A stretch of DNA of 64,000 bases from NCBI RefSeq assembly GCF_001433995.1, contig NZ_AZCX01000006.1, forward strand, positions 1 to 64,000, given 5' to 3'. This DNA comes from Secundilactobacillus kimchicus JCM 15530. Lineage in GTDB: Bacteria; Bacillota; Bacilli; Lactobacillales; Lactobacillaceae. The notes under the pieces are model-generated. The model saw nothing but the letters and a program-made list of their open reading frames with translations, made no database searches and had not been told where the DNA came from. The position numbers and the translations under genes are program-made. Position 1 is the first letter of the stretch, and every line of letters starts with the position of its first letter. Positions 42,937-51,447 of the stretch are shown here, in pieces.

Positions 42937-44709
42937 CTACCGCACTAGTTGAACACTGGTAGCGGTATATTTGAGGCGCCATTGCCTGTGACTGCCGACA
43001 AGTTGGACGTGCCGAAATTTTCCGTTTCGGTGGTTGAACCGTATCAGTGTCACGGCGCGCGGGAGTCGGTGCGTCAGTGTGACTTTCAAGGTGCCACCCA
43101 GGTCGGCACGACCGCGGATGGTGAGACGTTGGCGAGTTGTTAAGCTAAGGCTAGCTGACCGGCGTTGGGTGTAGTGGCCTTTGACGACGACGCGGGGGGC
43201 GGCCAAACGAAGGTGACCCCGGGCGACCGTCACGTTTTGGTCACCTAAGGCAGCTGAGTTTGCGGCAATTAACTGCCCGCTGTTGAGGGTTAGCCCGTTG
43301 AAGCTGTTGTGTCCCGCTAACGTTAAAGCACCTGACCCCGTTTTGATAAGGCGACCTTGGCCACCAATATTGTTTTGCCAGGTGTCGTGTTGGCCGTAGG
43401 GGTTATTTTTAGCGGTCATATTAACGGTGGTATTCGTCAGCAACCGGCCAAAACCTCCGGCAGCCTTGACGAGGTTGAGCCGGCCCCATCCTTCGGTGTC
43501 GTCGTTAACGGGATAGCCGGATTCAAACCCGGTGGTGTACAGGACTTCCCGCCGCTGGATCGGTGTTAGGTATGGGAACCGCGTTTTTAGTAGGGCCTCT
43601 GCTCCCTTTGGAACGGTCATTCTCACGTGAGCTGAACCGGTCTTCTTGAAGCCATAGGTCATCCGTTCGTCATAGTGTTTCAGATTGGTCTGGTAGTTTT
43701 TATAGTTGTCTCTGGCAGATTGATTGGATTTGTTGGCAAGGTTAGTCTGGGCATTTTGGTAAGCCCGTTGAATCATTTGGGCGTTATTGGGATCATTTAG
43801 AACGGCAGCCGCTACAGCAGTGCCCAGAACCCGACCACCCATGACAGCCAGCGGTGAATGCCGACCGACTAGGATGCGATCCAGCCCCACTTCAGAGGCG
43901 CGGGTCACTTCTTGTTGGAACCGTTGGGGTAGGGCATAGGCCATCATCAGCGCGGTTTCAAAAGCTTGGGTCGTGTGGCCAGAAGGGAAATCGTAGTCGG
44001 TTTTGGGACTTGCGTTGAAGACGTTAACGAGATACTTATTCATGTGGATCCCGGGCCCCTGTCGGAAAGGTCGCACGTATTTAAAATACTTTTTGGGATG
44101 ACCAGATGAAGAATACGTGTTTTCGGCCGCTAAATTAACGAGCTGAACCATTGGCCCTAGTGTGGAGGTTTTATTTGCCCAAACAACTCCCGAAGACGGG
44201 TCATCCTTGGCTGTCGCTGGCCAGGGCTCGGCCGGCAGAGCCGTAAAGTGGGTTTGGGCGTCCGCGAGTTTAATGAACGCTGGTGCGAAGGGACCTAAAG
44301 CGGGAATTTCGTTATAGGGACTATCCCGACGGTCGGATAAATAGGATCTGAGGAATTCAGCCGGGGTCTCTTTTTGGGAAATGGTTACGGATTTCTGCTG
44401 ATTTTCTTTGAGTAACTTAGCGTTAAGCGGCCGACCGGTACCGGTTGGGTCCCAGTACGTCGCAAAGCTGTTGTTAAACAAGGCTGTGGCAGCGTTATGC
44501 GCTGGCGTCACGTCCTTGTCGGTATTGCTTTGGTACGTTTCGATATAGTAGCCGTAACTGGCCCGTTTGGGTGCCAAAAGGTGATGAAGTTCTTTTGGCG
44601 TTACGGTCTGAGCTTGCACGGGTCTGCTGGTGGTTGCTACCCCAACCCCAGAAAGAACCAGTGACAAGGTACACTTAGCGATGGTGCCAATCATTTTTTT
44701 CATTTTCAA
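42937..44709 (-). CDS. Secreted PAP2-family acid phosphatase with autotransporter-type beta-strand repeat
   Basis: It is 590 aa with a signal peptide (residues 1 to about 33, ending VQAQ). The class A acid phosphatase / PAP2 domain shows DYDFPSGHTTQAFE (about residue 239) and SEVGLDRILVGRHSPLAVMGGR, which together form the phosphatase active site. The C-terminal part has a Gly/Asn-rich strand repeat GRLIKTGSGALTLAGHNSF followed by GLTLNSGQLIAANSAALG, as in the autotransporter-associated beta-strand repeats. No LPXTG anchor is present. It probably dephosphorylates extracellular organic phosphates. The start follows GGAGGG. Confidence 0.88.
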   Translation of the reverse strand: MKMKKMIGTIAKCTLSLVLSGVGVATTSRPVQAQTVTPKELHHLLAPKRASYGYYIETYQSNTDKDVTPAHNAATALFNNSFATYWDPTGTGRPLNAKLLKENQQKSVTISQKETPAEFLRSYLSDRRDSPYNEIPALGPFAPAFIKLADAQTHFTALPAEPWPATAKDDPSSGVVWANKTSTLGPMVQLVNLAAENTYSSSGHPKKYFKYVRPFRQGPGIHMNKYLVNVFNASPKTDYDFPSGHTTQAFETALMMAYALPQRFQQEVTRASEVGLDRILVGRHSPLAVMGGRVLGTAVAAAVLNDPNNAQMIQRAYQNAQTNLANKSNQSARDNYKNYQTNLKHYDERMTYGFKKTGSAHVRMTVPKGAEALLKTRFPYLTPIQRREVLYTTGFESGYPVNDDTEGWGRLNLVKAAGGFGRLLTNTTVNMTAKNNPYGQHDTWQNNIGGQGRLIKTGSGALTLAGHNSFNGLTLNSGQLIAANSAALGDQNVTVARGHLRLAAPRVVVKGHYTQRRSASLSLTTRQRLTIRGRADLGGTLKVTLTHRLPRAVTLIRFNHRNGKFRHVQLVGSHRQWRLKYTATSVQLVR

Positions 44710-44830
44710 CCCTCCATGATCTTTGAGATCACCATCAGTGTAGCTGGGTTGCGTAAAGGCGCCGCATATGTTGTGTAAATAATCTGTAAAATAAAAACCG
44801 TGAGACTCTTTGCCTCACGATTTCTTAAAA

Positions 44831-45406
44831 CTACAATGATATCACCGCAATCAATCCCACAATCACCAGCCCCAAGATAACCGTGGACACCCACGGTCCA
44901 AACAAGAGACTAACAAGAAGGGCCAGCCCACCCCCAACTAGTAGGTAGCCAATCCGGTGATAAAACCGGGTGGGGTTCTTTGGTTGCCGTCGGGATTGGT
45001 CACTGAGTGTCACTGTTGGGAGGTAGTTGCCCATGCTTAGGAAAATAATGGCAACCAGTAGTGTTGCGATTCGGCGGATGTCGAGGGTTGTGCCTAAGTT
45101 GAATTGGATAGTTGTCAGGTACGCGACAACGGTTACGAGCGGCAGCAACCACATCACAATGTAGTTTAGACGGGTTGCGTCGTCCTTAGAGTGGCCGGTA
45201 GCGAAGAGCACAATGAACTGAAAGACCAGCATGAGTAGTGGCAAGCCAAAGACTAAAAGGGGTTTAGCCATAAAGCCGTCCGGTTGATTAGTGAAGCCCC
45301 AGTGAGTCGTCATTTTGTTTGGCAGGCTGGAATACACCGCCAGTCCATAGAGGATGGGTGCGATGATAACGGGTGATGTGGTGAAGAAGTTTTTTTTAAT
45401 TGTCAT
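44831..45406 (-). CDS. SdpI-family membrane protein
   Basis: It is 191 aa with about six membrane segments. The N-terminal region LPNKMTTHWGFTNQPDGFMAKPL is the DUF1648 signature, and SMGNYLPT the SdpI core. SdpI gives immunity against the SdpC killing peptide in Bacillus. Here the gene overlaps its regulator by 11 bases and no toxin precursor is nearby, so it may act in immunity or as a sensor partner. The function is inferred from family only. Confidence 0.85.
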   Translation of the reverse strand: MTIKKNFFTTSPVIIAPILYGLAVYSSLPNKMTTHWGFTNQPDGFMAKPLLVFGLPLLMLVFQFIVLFATGHSKDDATRLNYIVMWLLPLVTVVAYLTTIQFNLGTTLDIRRIATLLVAIIFLSMGNYLPTVTLSDQSRRQPKNPTRFYHRIGYLLVGGGLALLVSLLFGPWVSTVILGLVIVGLIAVISL

Positions 45407-45671
45407 GAGGGGTTCCTCCGATCGTGTAGAGCCAGGCCAGTAGGTCTTCGAAGACCGAGGCCGAGAGATGGTAGATGACGAAGTTTTTGTCCTTTTTAAC
45501 GGTAATTAACTCGGCTTGACGCAACAGTTTCAAGTGGTATGAAACGGTCGCTTGCGTCAGGTCAAACTGGTCGGCGATGGTGCCCGCCGACGCGTCGCCC
45601 TGTTTCAAAAATTCTAAGATAGCACGTCGGACCGGATCGTTGATGGCCTTCAATGTGTCAGATAGTCCCAT
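45396..45671 (-). CDS. ArsR-family autorepressor (SdpR-like)
   Basis: It is 91 aa. The winged HTH DPVRRAILEFLKQGDASAGTIADQF-DLTQATVSYHLKLLRQAELI covers residues 12-57, and it lacks metal-binding cysteines. In Bacillus SdpR represses the sdpRI operon until SdpI sequesters it. The same gene order and overlap are seen here. Two near-identical operator-like repeats lie just upstream. Confidence 0.9.
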   Translation of the reverse strand: MGLSDTLKAINDPVRRAILEFLKQGDASAGTIADQFDLTQATVSYHLKLLRQAELITVKKDKNFVIYHLSASVFEDLLAWLYTIGGTPHDN

Positions 45672-45691
45672 GGTGGCACCTCCTAAGATCC

Positions 45692-45749
45692 TATTTAGAA
45701 ATATTTCTATATAGAGTATAACAGGTATTTAGAAAAATATCTATATAGA
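45692..45749 (-). promoter_or_regulatory. Two direct operator-like repeats upstream of the SdpR-like gene
   Basis: TATTTAGAAATATTTCTATA (45692 on) and TATTTAGAAAAATATCTATA (45726 on) are 24-base copies with 22 matches, 34 bases apart, each containing an inverted TATTTAGA/TCTATATA. They lie 20-80 bases before the start and probably bind the ArsR-type repressor. Confidence 0.65.
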
Positions 45750-45762
45750 TTCCGGCAAAATA

Positions 45763-45806
45763 AAAAGCCTGTTTATCAGCGTTAGGTTTGGCTGATGAAC
45801 AGACTT
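45763..45806 (-). terminator. Terminator of the NlpC/P60 gene
   Basis: Leftward, AGTCTGTTCATCAGC pairs with GCTGATAAACAGGCT and is followed by TTTTTA. Confidence 0.85.
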
Positions 45807-45813
45807 TCAAAAT

Positions 45814-46845
45814 TTAAATAAATGGTCGCTTAATCCCGGCAATGTAAGAACGTTGCCCGTTCCGGATTGGTTGAACCATGATGCGTGGTGGCCATGATTC
45901 GATGACTTTGCCACCGCCAAGGTAGATGGCGACATGCCAAATGGTGTGAGTGCCTGGCTGGTAGTAGAACACCAAGTCACCCCGTTGCTTGTGAGCGTAA
46001 GAAACCTTTTTCAATTTTTTAGCAGCCCATAAGTTGCGTGAATTCCATTCGTTGCCAGGGAAAGCATGGTGGATAGAACTCGTTGGAAGTGGGTTAATGC
46101 CGCCAGCGTAGAGTGCTTGCATGACAAGCCCAGAACAGTCAGTCCCGTACTTGGGGCTAGTAGATGAGCCAACTAAGTATGGGTTGCCCATGTACTTGTA
46201 GGCCTGCTTGATCATGGCTTCGATGTGAGCGGAACGACCTTGCCAAGCCTGTGCGCCCAGCGGTGCAACGTAACTGTCAATCGCAGTCCAACTGTGTTTG
46301 GAGTAGCCCATCTTAACCCAAGTGGCCTCGTTGACGTTTCCCGTGGCCTTCAGATGGTGCCGACGTTGAAAGGCCTTCACAGCGTAAGCCGTCGCACTAT
46401 TGTACTTGTTGTAACCGTTAGTGGTGTGCATTTTCTTCATGATTAGCCAAGTCTTGATCCCTTCGTATCCGGGTTTAACGGTGTAGCCGATTTTTCCGTA
46501 AGGCTTGATTTGGTGATACTGTACTTGATAGTACTTTTTAGGATTTTGGTAGCCTGCCGTTTTTGCAACGAAAGCCTTGTTCGCGGTAATGTATTTTCCA
46601 GTGTTTGTTTGTAACATCGGAGCGTGACCCTTTACGCTGACAAGTTTTGTGATTTTAGCATAGCTTCCCTTTTTGATCGCTTGGGTCTTGTTAGACTTAG
46701 TTGCCGTTGTGTAGGCTGCGACGGTCTTTTTAGCCCTGATAATACCTGGATTAGTTGAATAATAGCTACTTGCTTGAGCACTTGTCGTGGCTAGGCCCAT
46801 AGATGTGACCAGCAGACCGAGTGATAGGATCCATTTTGCTTTCAT
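45814..46845 (-). CDS. Secreted NlpC/P60 endopeptidase with SH3-like and peptidoglycan-binding domains
   Basis: It is 343 aa with a signal peptide cleaved near ASA-type site TSAQASS (residue about 25). Next come a bacterial SH3-like/SlpA-like stretch (to about 95), a peptidoglycan-binding helical domain (GYNKYNSATAYAVKAFQRRH with WVKMGY, about 140-180), and the C-terminal NlpC/P60 domain with catalytic Cys in YGTDCSGLVMQ and His in IWHVAIYLGGGK. It hydrolyses wall peptides. It is probably transcribed with the C39-like gene upstream (20-base gap). Confidence 0.9.
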   Translation of the reverse strand: MKAKWILSLGLLVTSMGLATTSAQASSYYSTNPGIIRAKKTVAAYTTATKSNKTQAIKKGSYAKITKLVSVKGHAPMLQTNTGKYITANKAFVAKTAGYQNPKKYYQVQYHQIKPYGKIGYTVKPGYEGIKTWLIMKKMHTTNGYNKYNSATAYAVKAFQRRHHLKATGNVNEATWVKMGYSKHSWTAIDSYVAPLGAQAWQGRSAHIEAMIKQAYKYMGNPYLVGSSTSPKYGTDCSGLVMQALYAGGINPLPTSSIHHAFPGNEWNSRNLWAAKKLKKVSYAHKQRGDLVFYYQPGTHTIWHVAIYLGGGKVIESWPPRIMVQPIRNGQRSYIAGIKRPFI

Positions 46846-46865
46846 TTTTCTTCCCCCAAATAAAT

Positions 46866-47810
46866 TTAGTAGCTAAACGCGCGGTTGGCGTCTGCTTTTC
46901 GGTGCTTCGTCATCACGCTGTTTGACATGCTTGCCCGTTTATTCGTCCACGGATCATTGTAATAAATCCGGGTTTTCGAGTAACCGGTGACGGTTAGGGC
47001 GTGGTTGCTGAAACCATCAACTCCAGCAACGTAGACAACGACGGGATGGTCGTGACGAACATATTTCTTGATGGTGCTTAGGCGGGCACCAGTCAAGTTT
47101 TGTGCGCTTCCTAAATGCCGTTTAACGATGGGTAAAACGGCTTTCGGGTAAATGTACCAGCCCGATTTCGAGTACGGACTGCCCACAAATCCCTTATTAG
47201 GGTCACTACTACGCGGCATTTCCCGAGTTAAGCTGAGTTTTGTCACCTTAGCCCCGGCAAATTGGAGCATCATGGCAGTCGCAGTGATTTCACATCCAGT
47301 TGGGAGCTGTGGCCGTTGCGCAATGAGCGGGACCCACAACTTATAAGTCGTACTGACGGTGGCGTGTTGATTGACCCACCCGCTGAACTTGTGGTTGTAA
47401 GTGAATTTCAGCCAAGTGATGCCGCCGGTCCGTTCAGACTGGGTGATATGAAGCGACTTGCCGACGAATTGACGACTGGTGCTAACAGCTATTTTATTCG
47501 AAGCAGAGGTATTGTAGCCCCCGGTCTTGTAGATTTTATAAGTGGCATTGCCGCCCATTGTGGTGTAATAATTCAACTGTTTGCGTGCGGTAATTGACGT
47601 ATAAGTTGGCTTAGGCGGTGTCGGCGTCGGCTCGGGTTGTGGCGAATCGGTCGGCGCACTTGAATCAGACCCACTAGTCGTAGTTGGCTGATCCGTAGCG
47701 ACGGGACTGACATCAGCGGATGCAGACACCATTCCTGCCATCGATAGGGTCGTCGCAAAGGCAAGCGCCACAACAAGCCCAGATAGGTGAGGCGATATCG
47801 TTATTCTCAT
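46866..47810 (-). CDS. Secreted C39-like cysteine peptidase
   Basis: It is 314 aa with a signal peptide, a Ser/Thr/Pro-rich linker (about residues 33-72), an SH3-like region (75-155) and a C39-like domain. The catalytic Cys is in PQLPTGCEITATAMML, the His in GFSNHALTVTGYS, and an Asp in YYNDPW. Such proteins are common on lactobacillus surfaces; the substrate is unknown. The N-terminal linker suggests wall spanning. It is the upstream partner of the NlpC/P60 gene. Confidence 0.88.
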   Translation of the reverse strand: MRITISPHLSGLVVALAFATTLSMAGMVSASADVSPVATDQPTTTSGSDSSAPTDSPQPEPTPTPPKPTYTSITARKQLNYYTTMGGNATYKIYKTGGYNTSASNKIAVSTSRQFVGKSLHITQSERTGGITWLKFTYNHKFSGWVNQHATVSTTYKLWVPLIAQRPQLPTGCEITATAMMLQFAGAKVTKLSLTREMPRSSDPNKGFVGSPYSKSGWYIYPKAVLPIVKRHLGSAQNLTGARLSTIKKYVRHDHPVVVYVAGVDGFSNHALTVTGYSKTRIYYNDPWTNKRASMSNSVMTKHRKADANRAFSY

Positions 47811-48009
47811 GGTTACACTCCAAGGTCTCTTTGATGATTATAAGTATAATCTTCTGGACTTAGAATGTGCAAGAACTATTTAGGGAAGGAACTGTAGTGG
47901 GTGTTCAATAATTTAGGTTTCACGCATCAGAACTGAAACTAAAATCTAAATTGAACCTGCATTTCAAAAAATGACTAAAACATCCAAGTTAGCGATAGAA
48001 ATTTTGCAC

Positions 48010-48038
48010 TTGACAAATAATTGCATTTAGATTAGAGT
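48010..48038 (+). promoter_or_regulatory. Promoter of the T-box controlled ABC transporter operon
   Basis: TTGACA (48010-48015) and TAGAGT (48033-48038) have a 17-base spacer. The transcript would start near 48045, just before the T-box stem I. Confidence 0.7.
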
Positions 48039-48072
48039 TCGCTTTATTGAACTAATTAAATTACAATCTTTC

Positions 48073-48326
48073 GAGAAGAAGAGTAACTACTAATGACCTT
48101 TACAGAGAACCCGTACTAGGATGAGAGCGGGCAAGTTCTTAATAGTAGTGAAGATGAGCTTTGAATTAAGAAATATCTGGTTGAATGGCTGGATATTCGG
48201 CAGAGACCGTTATCTTTCAGGGTATTTAGTTTTAAATACCCTTAAGGCACTGTTATCAGTGTGAAATCAGGTGGCACCACGGAATGCACTTTCGTCCTTG
48301 TTTAGAGCAAGACGAGAGTGTTTTTT
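48073..48326 (+). promoter_or_regulatory. T-box leader (tRNA-sensing)
   Basis: The T-box core AGGTGGCACCACGG lies at 48269-48282, followed by an intrinsic terminator. Stem I runs ACTAC (48086-48090) to GTAGT (48145-48149), with AGAGTA on the 5' side and GAAGATGAG on the 3' side of the specifier loop, and a distal GGATGAGAG loop. By spacing as in glyQS, the specifier is ATG (48154-48156), Met. The alternative reading GAT (Asp) fits the C in the TGGC bulge better, since C pairs with a G73 tRNA. Uncharged cognate tRNA would allow read-through into the transporter operon. Confidence 0.88.
48286..48326 (+). terminator. T-box terminator
   Basis: GCACTTTCGTCCTTG (48286-48300) pairs with CAAGACGAGAGTG (48308-48320), with small mismatches, then TTTTTT. 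Its 5' arm overlaps the end of the antiterminator region. Confidence 0.88.
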
Positions 48327-48376
48327 ATTTTGGTTTTGAAATATTAATAACTATCTGCAGTGGGAGAAGAGGAAAT

Positions 48377-49120
48377 ATGTTACTAGAACTTAGGGATATA
48401 GAAAAAACATTTAAAGATAATCAAGTGTTAAAGGGCATTGATCTCACGGTTGAACAAGGAGAAGTGGTAGCAATCATTGGCCCTTCTGGTTCTGGAAAGA
48501 CGACACTTCTGAGAAATATCAATTTTTTAGAAACAGCTAATTCGGGTTCAATGACATTTCGAGACCAGAATATCGACATGGCAAGACCAAGTAAAGAACA
48601 AATTTTGTGGACTCGAAGACATATGGCCATGGTTTTTCAAAACTACAATCTGTTTAAGAATAAGACCGCTTTAGAAAATATTTCTGAAGGATTGGTTTTC
48701 GGTCAAAATATGGCCAAAAAGGAGGCTGATTCTTTAGCAGAGATAGCTCTGGATCAAGTCGGATTGCTAGATAAGAAAGACTTCTATCCTTCTCAGCTGT
48801 CTGGTGGCCAGCAACAACGGATTGGAATTGCGAGGGCTACGGTGTTAAACCCGGACATTATTTTATTCGATGAACCGACTTCAGCTCTGGATCCGGAATT
48901 GGTGGGTACAGTGTTACGAGATATGAAGCAACTCGCAGAACAAGGACAGACGATGATTGTGGTGACACATCAAATGTCATTTGCTAGGGATGTGGCTGAC
49001 AGAGTGATGTTTTTTGCAGATGGTGAAATTTTGGAACAGGGGGATGCTGATGAAATTTTTGACCACCCTAAAAATGACCGAACGAAACAATTTCTATCGG
49101 CTATTGCTGAGGACTACTAA
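48377..49120 (+). CDS. Amino acid ABC transporter ATP-binding protein
   Basis: It is 247 aa of the GlnQ/polar amino acid class. Walker A is GPSGSGKTT, the Q-loop VFQNYNLF, the signature LSGGQQQRIGIARA, Walker B IILFDEPTSALDPE, and the switch His is in VVTHQMSF. The ATG at 48377 follows AGAAGAGGA. A longer frame from 48284 would begin inside the T-box terminator and is rejected. It energises the two permeases encoded next. Confidence 0.93.
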   Translation: MLLELRDIEKTFKDNQVLKGIDLTVEQGEVVAIIGPSGSGKTTLLRNINFLETANSGSMTFRDQNIDMARPSKEQILWTRRHMAMVFQNYNLFKNKTALENISEGLVFGQNMAKKEADSLAEIALDQVGLLDKKDFYPSQLSGGQQQRIGIARATVLNPDIILFDEPTSALDPELVGTVLRDMKQLAEQGQTMIVVTHQMSFARDVADRVMFFADGEILEQGDADEIFDHPKNDRTKQFLSAIAEDY

Positions 49121-49141
49121 AAATGATGAGGGGGATTGACT

Positions 49142-49813
49142 ATGAAGCTAAGTCGGATCATAACAACGTTGCTTTCCGGTTTGCCAGTTACGCTAACGTT
49201 ATTAGTATTTTCTTTCGTCTTCGCATCAGCCATCGGGTTGGGTGTCGCCTGGCTGGCTTTACGAAAAAACAATTTTTGGTCTGGGGCCGCTAGACTATAT
49301 TTAGGACTTATTCGAGGTACCCCGCCGCTACTGATGTTGCTGCTGACTTATTATGGACTACCCAAACTTTTCATGTTAATCGGAGTCGATATTAATGATT
49401 GGGCCAAGATGATATTTGGGATTACTGGATTATCAGTGGGGTGGAGTGCCTATCTATCCGAAGCTTTTCGTTCAGCGTACCTGTCTGTTGATAAAGGTCA
49501 ATACGAGGCAGCACTGGTCGTTGGCATGGACTCGAAAGACGCGTTCTGGCAAATCATCATGCCCCAAACTGCGCTCATAGCACTTCCTAATATTGAAAAT
49601 CTGGTGATTGGTTTAGTTAAAGCGACATCTCTGGTCTACGTTATTGGCCTCATTGACATGTACAACGCTGCAACAGATTTATCGAACCAAAATCAAGGTG
49701 TTTATAAGCTAGGGATCTTTGTTGTTCTTGCACTAGTTTACTGGCTGATAGTGCTTACAATCGAATGGATATTTAGAAGTATCAGAAATGATTATGAATA
49801 CGTGACGGTTTAG
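49142..49813 (+). CDS. Amino acid ABC transporter permease
   Basis: It is 223 aa with about five membrane segments. The polar amino acid permease signature LIRGTPPLLMLLLTYYGLP and the EAA loop YEAALVVGMDSKDAFWQIIMPQ are present. The ATG at 49142 is preferred over a TTG two codons earlier because of the GAGGGGG spacing. It is one of two permeases that likely form a heterodimer. Confidence 0.92.
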   Translation: MKLSRIITTLLSGLPVTLTLLVFSFVFASAIGLGVAWLALRKNNFWSGAARLYLGLIRGTPPLLMLLLTYYGLPKLFMLIGVDINDWAKMIFGITGLSVGWSAYLSEAFRSAYLSVDKGQYEAALVVGMDSKDAFWQIIMPQTALIALPNIENLVIGLVKATSLVYVIGLIDMYNAATDLSNQNQGVYKLGIFVVLALVYWLIVLTIEWIFRSIRNDYEYVTV

Positions 49814-49824
49814 GAGGTGGATTC

Positions 49825-50535
49825 ATGTTCGATACTAGGTTTGCAATTAACTCATTTCCCAAAATATTGTCAGTTGCCCCCGAAACGATTATTTTATCAA
49901 TTATTGCGACAATCATTGGACTGATTTTAGCAATATTTATTGTTATCGTGAGAGAGCGAAAAATCAGAGTACTTGAGCCGATTGCAGCAGTATATGTTTC
50001 GTTTATTCGTGGAACGCCCATAATCGTTCAACTGTATGTCGTCTATTATGGACTTCCCCAACTATTGGTAGCACTCAGAAATATGGGACTAAATACGACC
50101 ACTAATGGACTACCGGTGATGTTGATTGCCATCTTGGCTTATTCGTTTAATGCTTCAGCCAATATTTCGGAAAGTATTCGGTCAGCGTACCACTCAGTCA
50201 ATTATCAGCAGTATGAGGCTGCTGTGACTGTTGGAATGAAACCGACTCGTGCTATGACCAGAATTGTTATTCCACAACTCATTACCAATCTCATCCCAAA
50301 TTTCTCAAATTTGTTTTTGGACTTAATCAAGGACACGGCAATTGTTTACAATATTGGGATTGTTGAAATTATGGCTAAAGCTAATATTCTGTCATCATTA
50401 GGGTTTAAGTACGTTGAGACATACCTAGATGCGCTGATTATTTACATCATTATTTGCTGGATTTTTGCAAAACTATTCCAGTTGTTGGAAGTTTTTTCTC
50501 GGAAACGCGTTTCGCACACGCAAGAATTTATTTAG
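49825..50535 (+). CDS. Amino acid ABC transporter permease, second subunit
   Basis: It is 236 aa. It shares the FIRGTPIIVQLYVVYYGLPQ signature and EAA loop YEAAVTVGMKPTRAMTRIVIPQ with the preceding gene. The ribosome site is TAGGAGGTGG. It is 11 bases from the previous stop. Confidence 0.92.
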   Translation: MFDTRFAINSFPKILSVAPETIILSIIATIIGLILAIFIVIVRERKIRVLEPIAAVYVSFIRGTPIIVQLYVVYYGLPQLLVALRNMGLNTTTNGLPVMLIAILAYSFNASANISESIRSAYHSVNYQQYEAAVTVGMKPTRAMTRIVIPQLITNLIPNFSNLFLDLIKDTAIVYNIGIVEIMAKANILSSLGFKYVETYLDALIIYIIICWIFAKLFQLLEVFSRKRVSHTQEFI

Positions 50536-50550
50536 AAGGGGTTTAACAAA

Positions 50551-51414
50551 TTGAAATCAAGAAATCGAGTTATCTTATATGTGATTATAGCTATTGTGGT
50601 AATCGGGTTTATCTCGGTAGGAGCGCTGCATAACTCAGCCAAATCTAGCTCTAGTGTGACGACAGTTAGTGTCGCTGCACCAGATAATAACCGTCCGTAC
50701 ACCTATCCGAATAACGGGAAAATTGGGGGATATTATGGGGCGTTGTTAGGACGTATAGACAAGGACCTGAAGCAGTACAAATTTGAACAAACGACAACCG
50801 CACAAAACTCGGTTTTTGTTGGTTTGCAATCAGGTAAATACGACCTAGCCGTTTCAAACTGGTGGTATTCAAAGGAACGTTTTAACACGTATCTGCACTC
50901 AACTTCAAACGGGTTGGACGATCTTCGCCTGATTACCAAAAAGGGTGGGAAATCGGCTAATTCTCTTAAGGATGTTGCAACTAAGAAATTGTCATTAGCA
51001 CCAATTTCGACCGATGATGCGCGTTATGCGTTTATTCAAGATTACAATGCCAAGAACCCAGATTATAAAATTGATTTAAAGGGGATTGGCGATCAGTCTG
51101 CTGGTGATGCATTGAAGCAAGTTTCCAACGGTCAGTATGATGTTGCAATCTATCCTTACGCGGCCTACAAGCCTGTTGGCGACACTAGTGAAGGCAAGAA
51201 ACTTCAGATTTCTAAGTCCATTGGTCTTGAGAACAGCTACTTCTTGTTGAACAAAAATGACAAGAACGAAAAACTACTCAAGGCACTGAACAAAGAATTA
51301 AAGAAACTCAAAGATAACGGGTATCTCGAAAAAATTACGAAGCAGTATCTTTACGAAAATACGTTTAAACTGCCAGACGCTGACACAACGTTTAACGCCG
51401 ATCCAACGAAGTGA
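50551..51414 (+). CDS. Amino acid ABC transporter substrate-binding protein
   Basis: It is 287 aa of the family 3 solute-binding type. Residues about 8-26 form a hydrophobic segment without a lipobox Cys, so it is held by an uncleaved anchor or is secreted rather than being a lipoprotein. The binding domain shows GKIGGYYGALLGRI and VFVGLQSGKYDLAVSNWW. The start is TTG at 50551 after AAGGGG. It delivers the T-box-related amino acid or derivative. Confidence 0.88.
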   Translation: MKSRNRVILYVIIAIVVIGFISVGALHNSAKSSSSVTTVSVAAPDNNRPYTYPNNGKIGGYYGALLGRIDKDLKQYKFEQTTTAQNSVFVGLQSGKYDLAVSNWWYSKERFNTYLHSTSNGLDDLRLITKKGGKSANSLKDVATKKLSLAPISTDDARYAFIQDYNAKNPDYKIDLKGIGDQSAGDALKQVSNGQYDVAIYPYAAYKPVGDTSEGKKLQISKSIGLENSYFLLNKNDKNEKLLKALNKELKKLKDNGYLEKITKQYLYENTFKLPDADTTFNADPTK

Positions 51415-51447
51415 AAAAGGTCAGGAAGGTTTTTATAGGAGGATGTC

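Noticed and set aside
48284-48376. Longer start of the ABC ATPase gene
   Set aside because: It lies inside the T-box antiterminator and terminator; the ATG at 48377 has a ribosome site and gives the family N-terminus.
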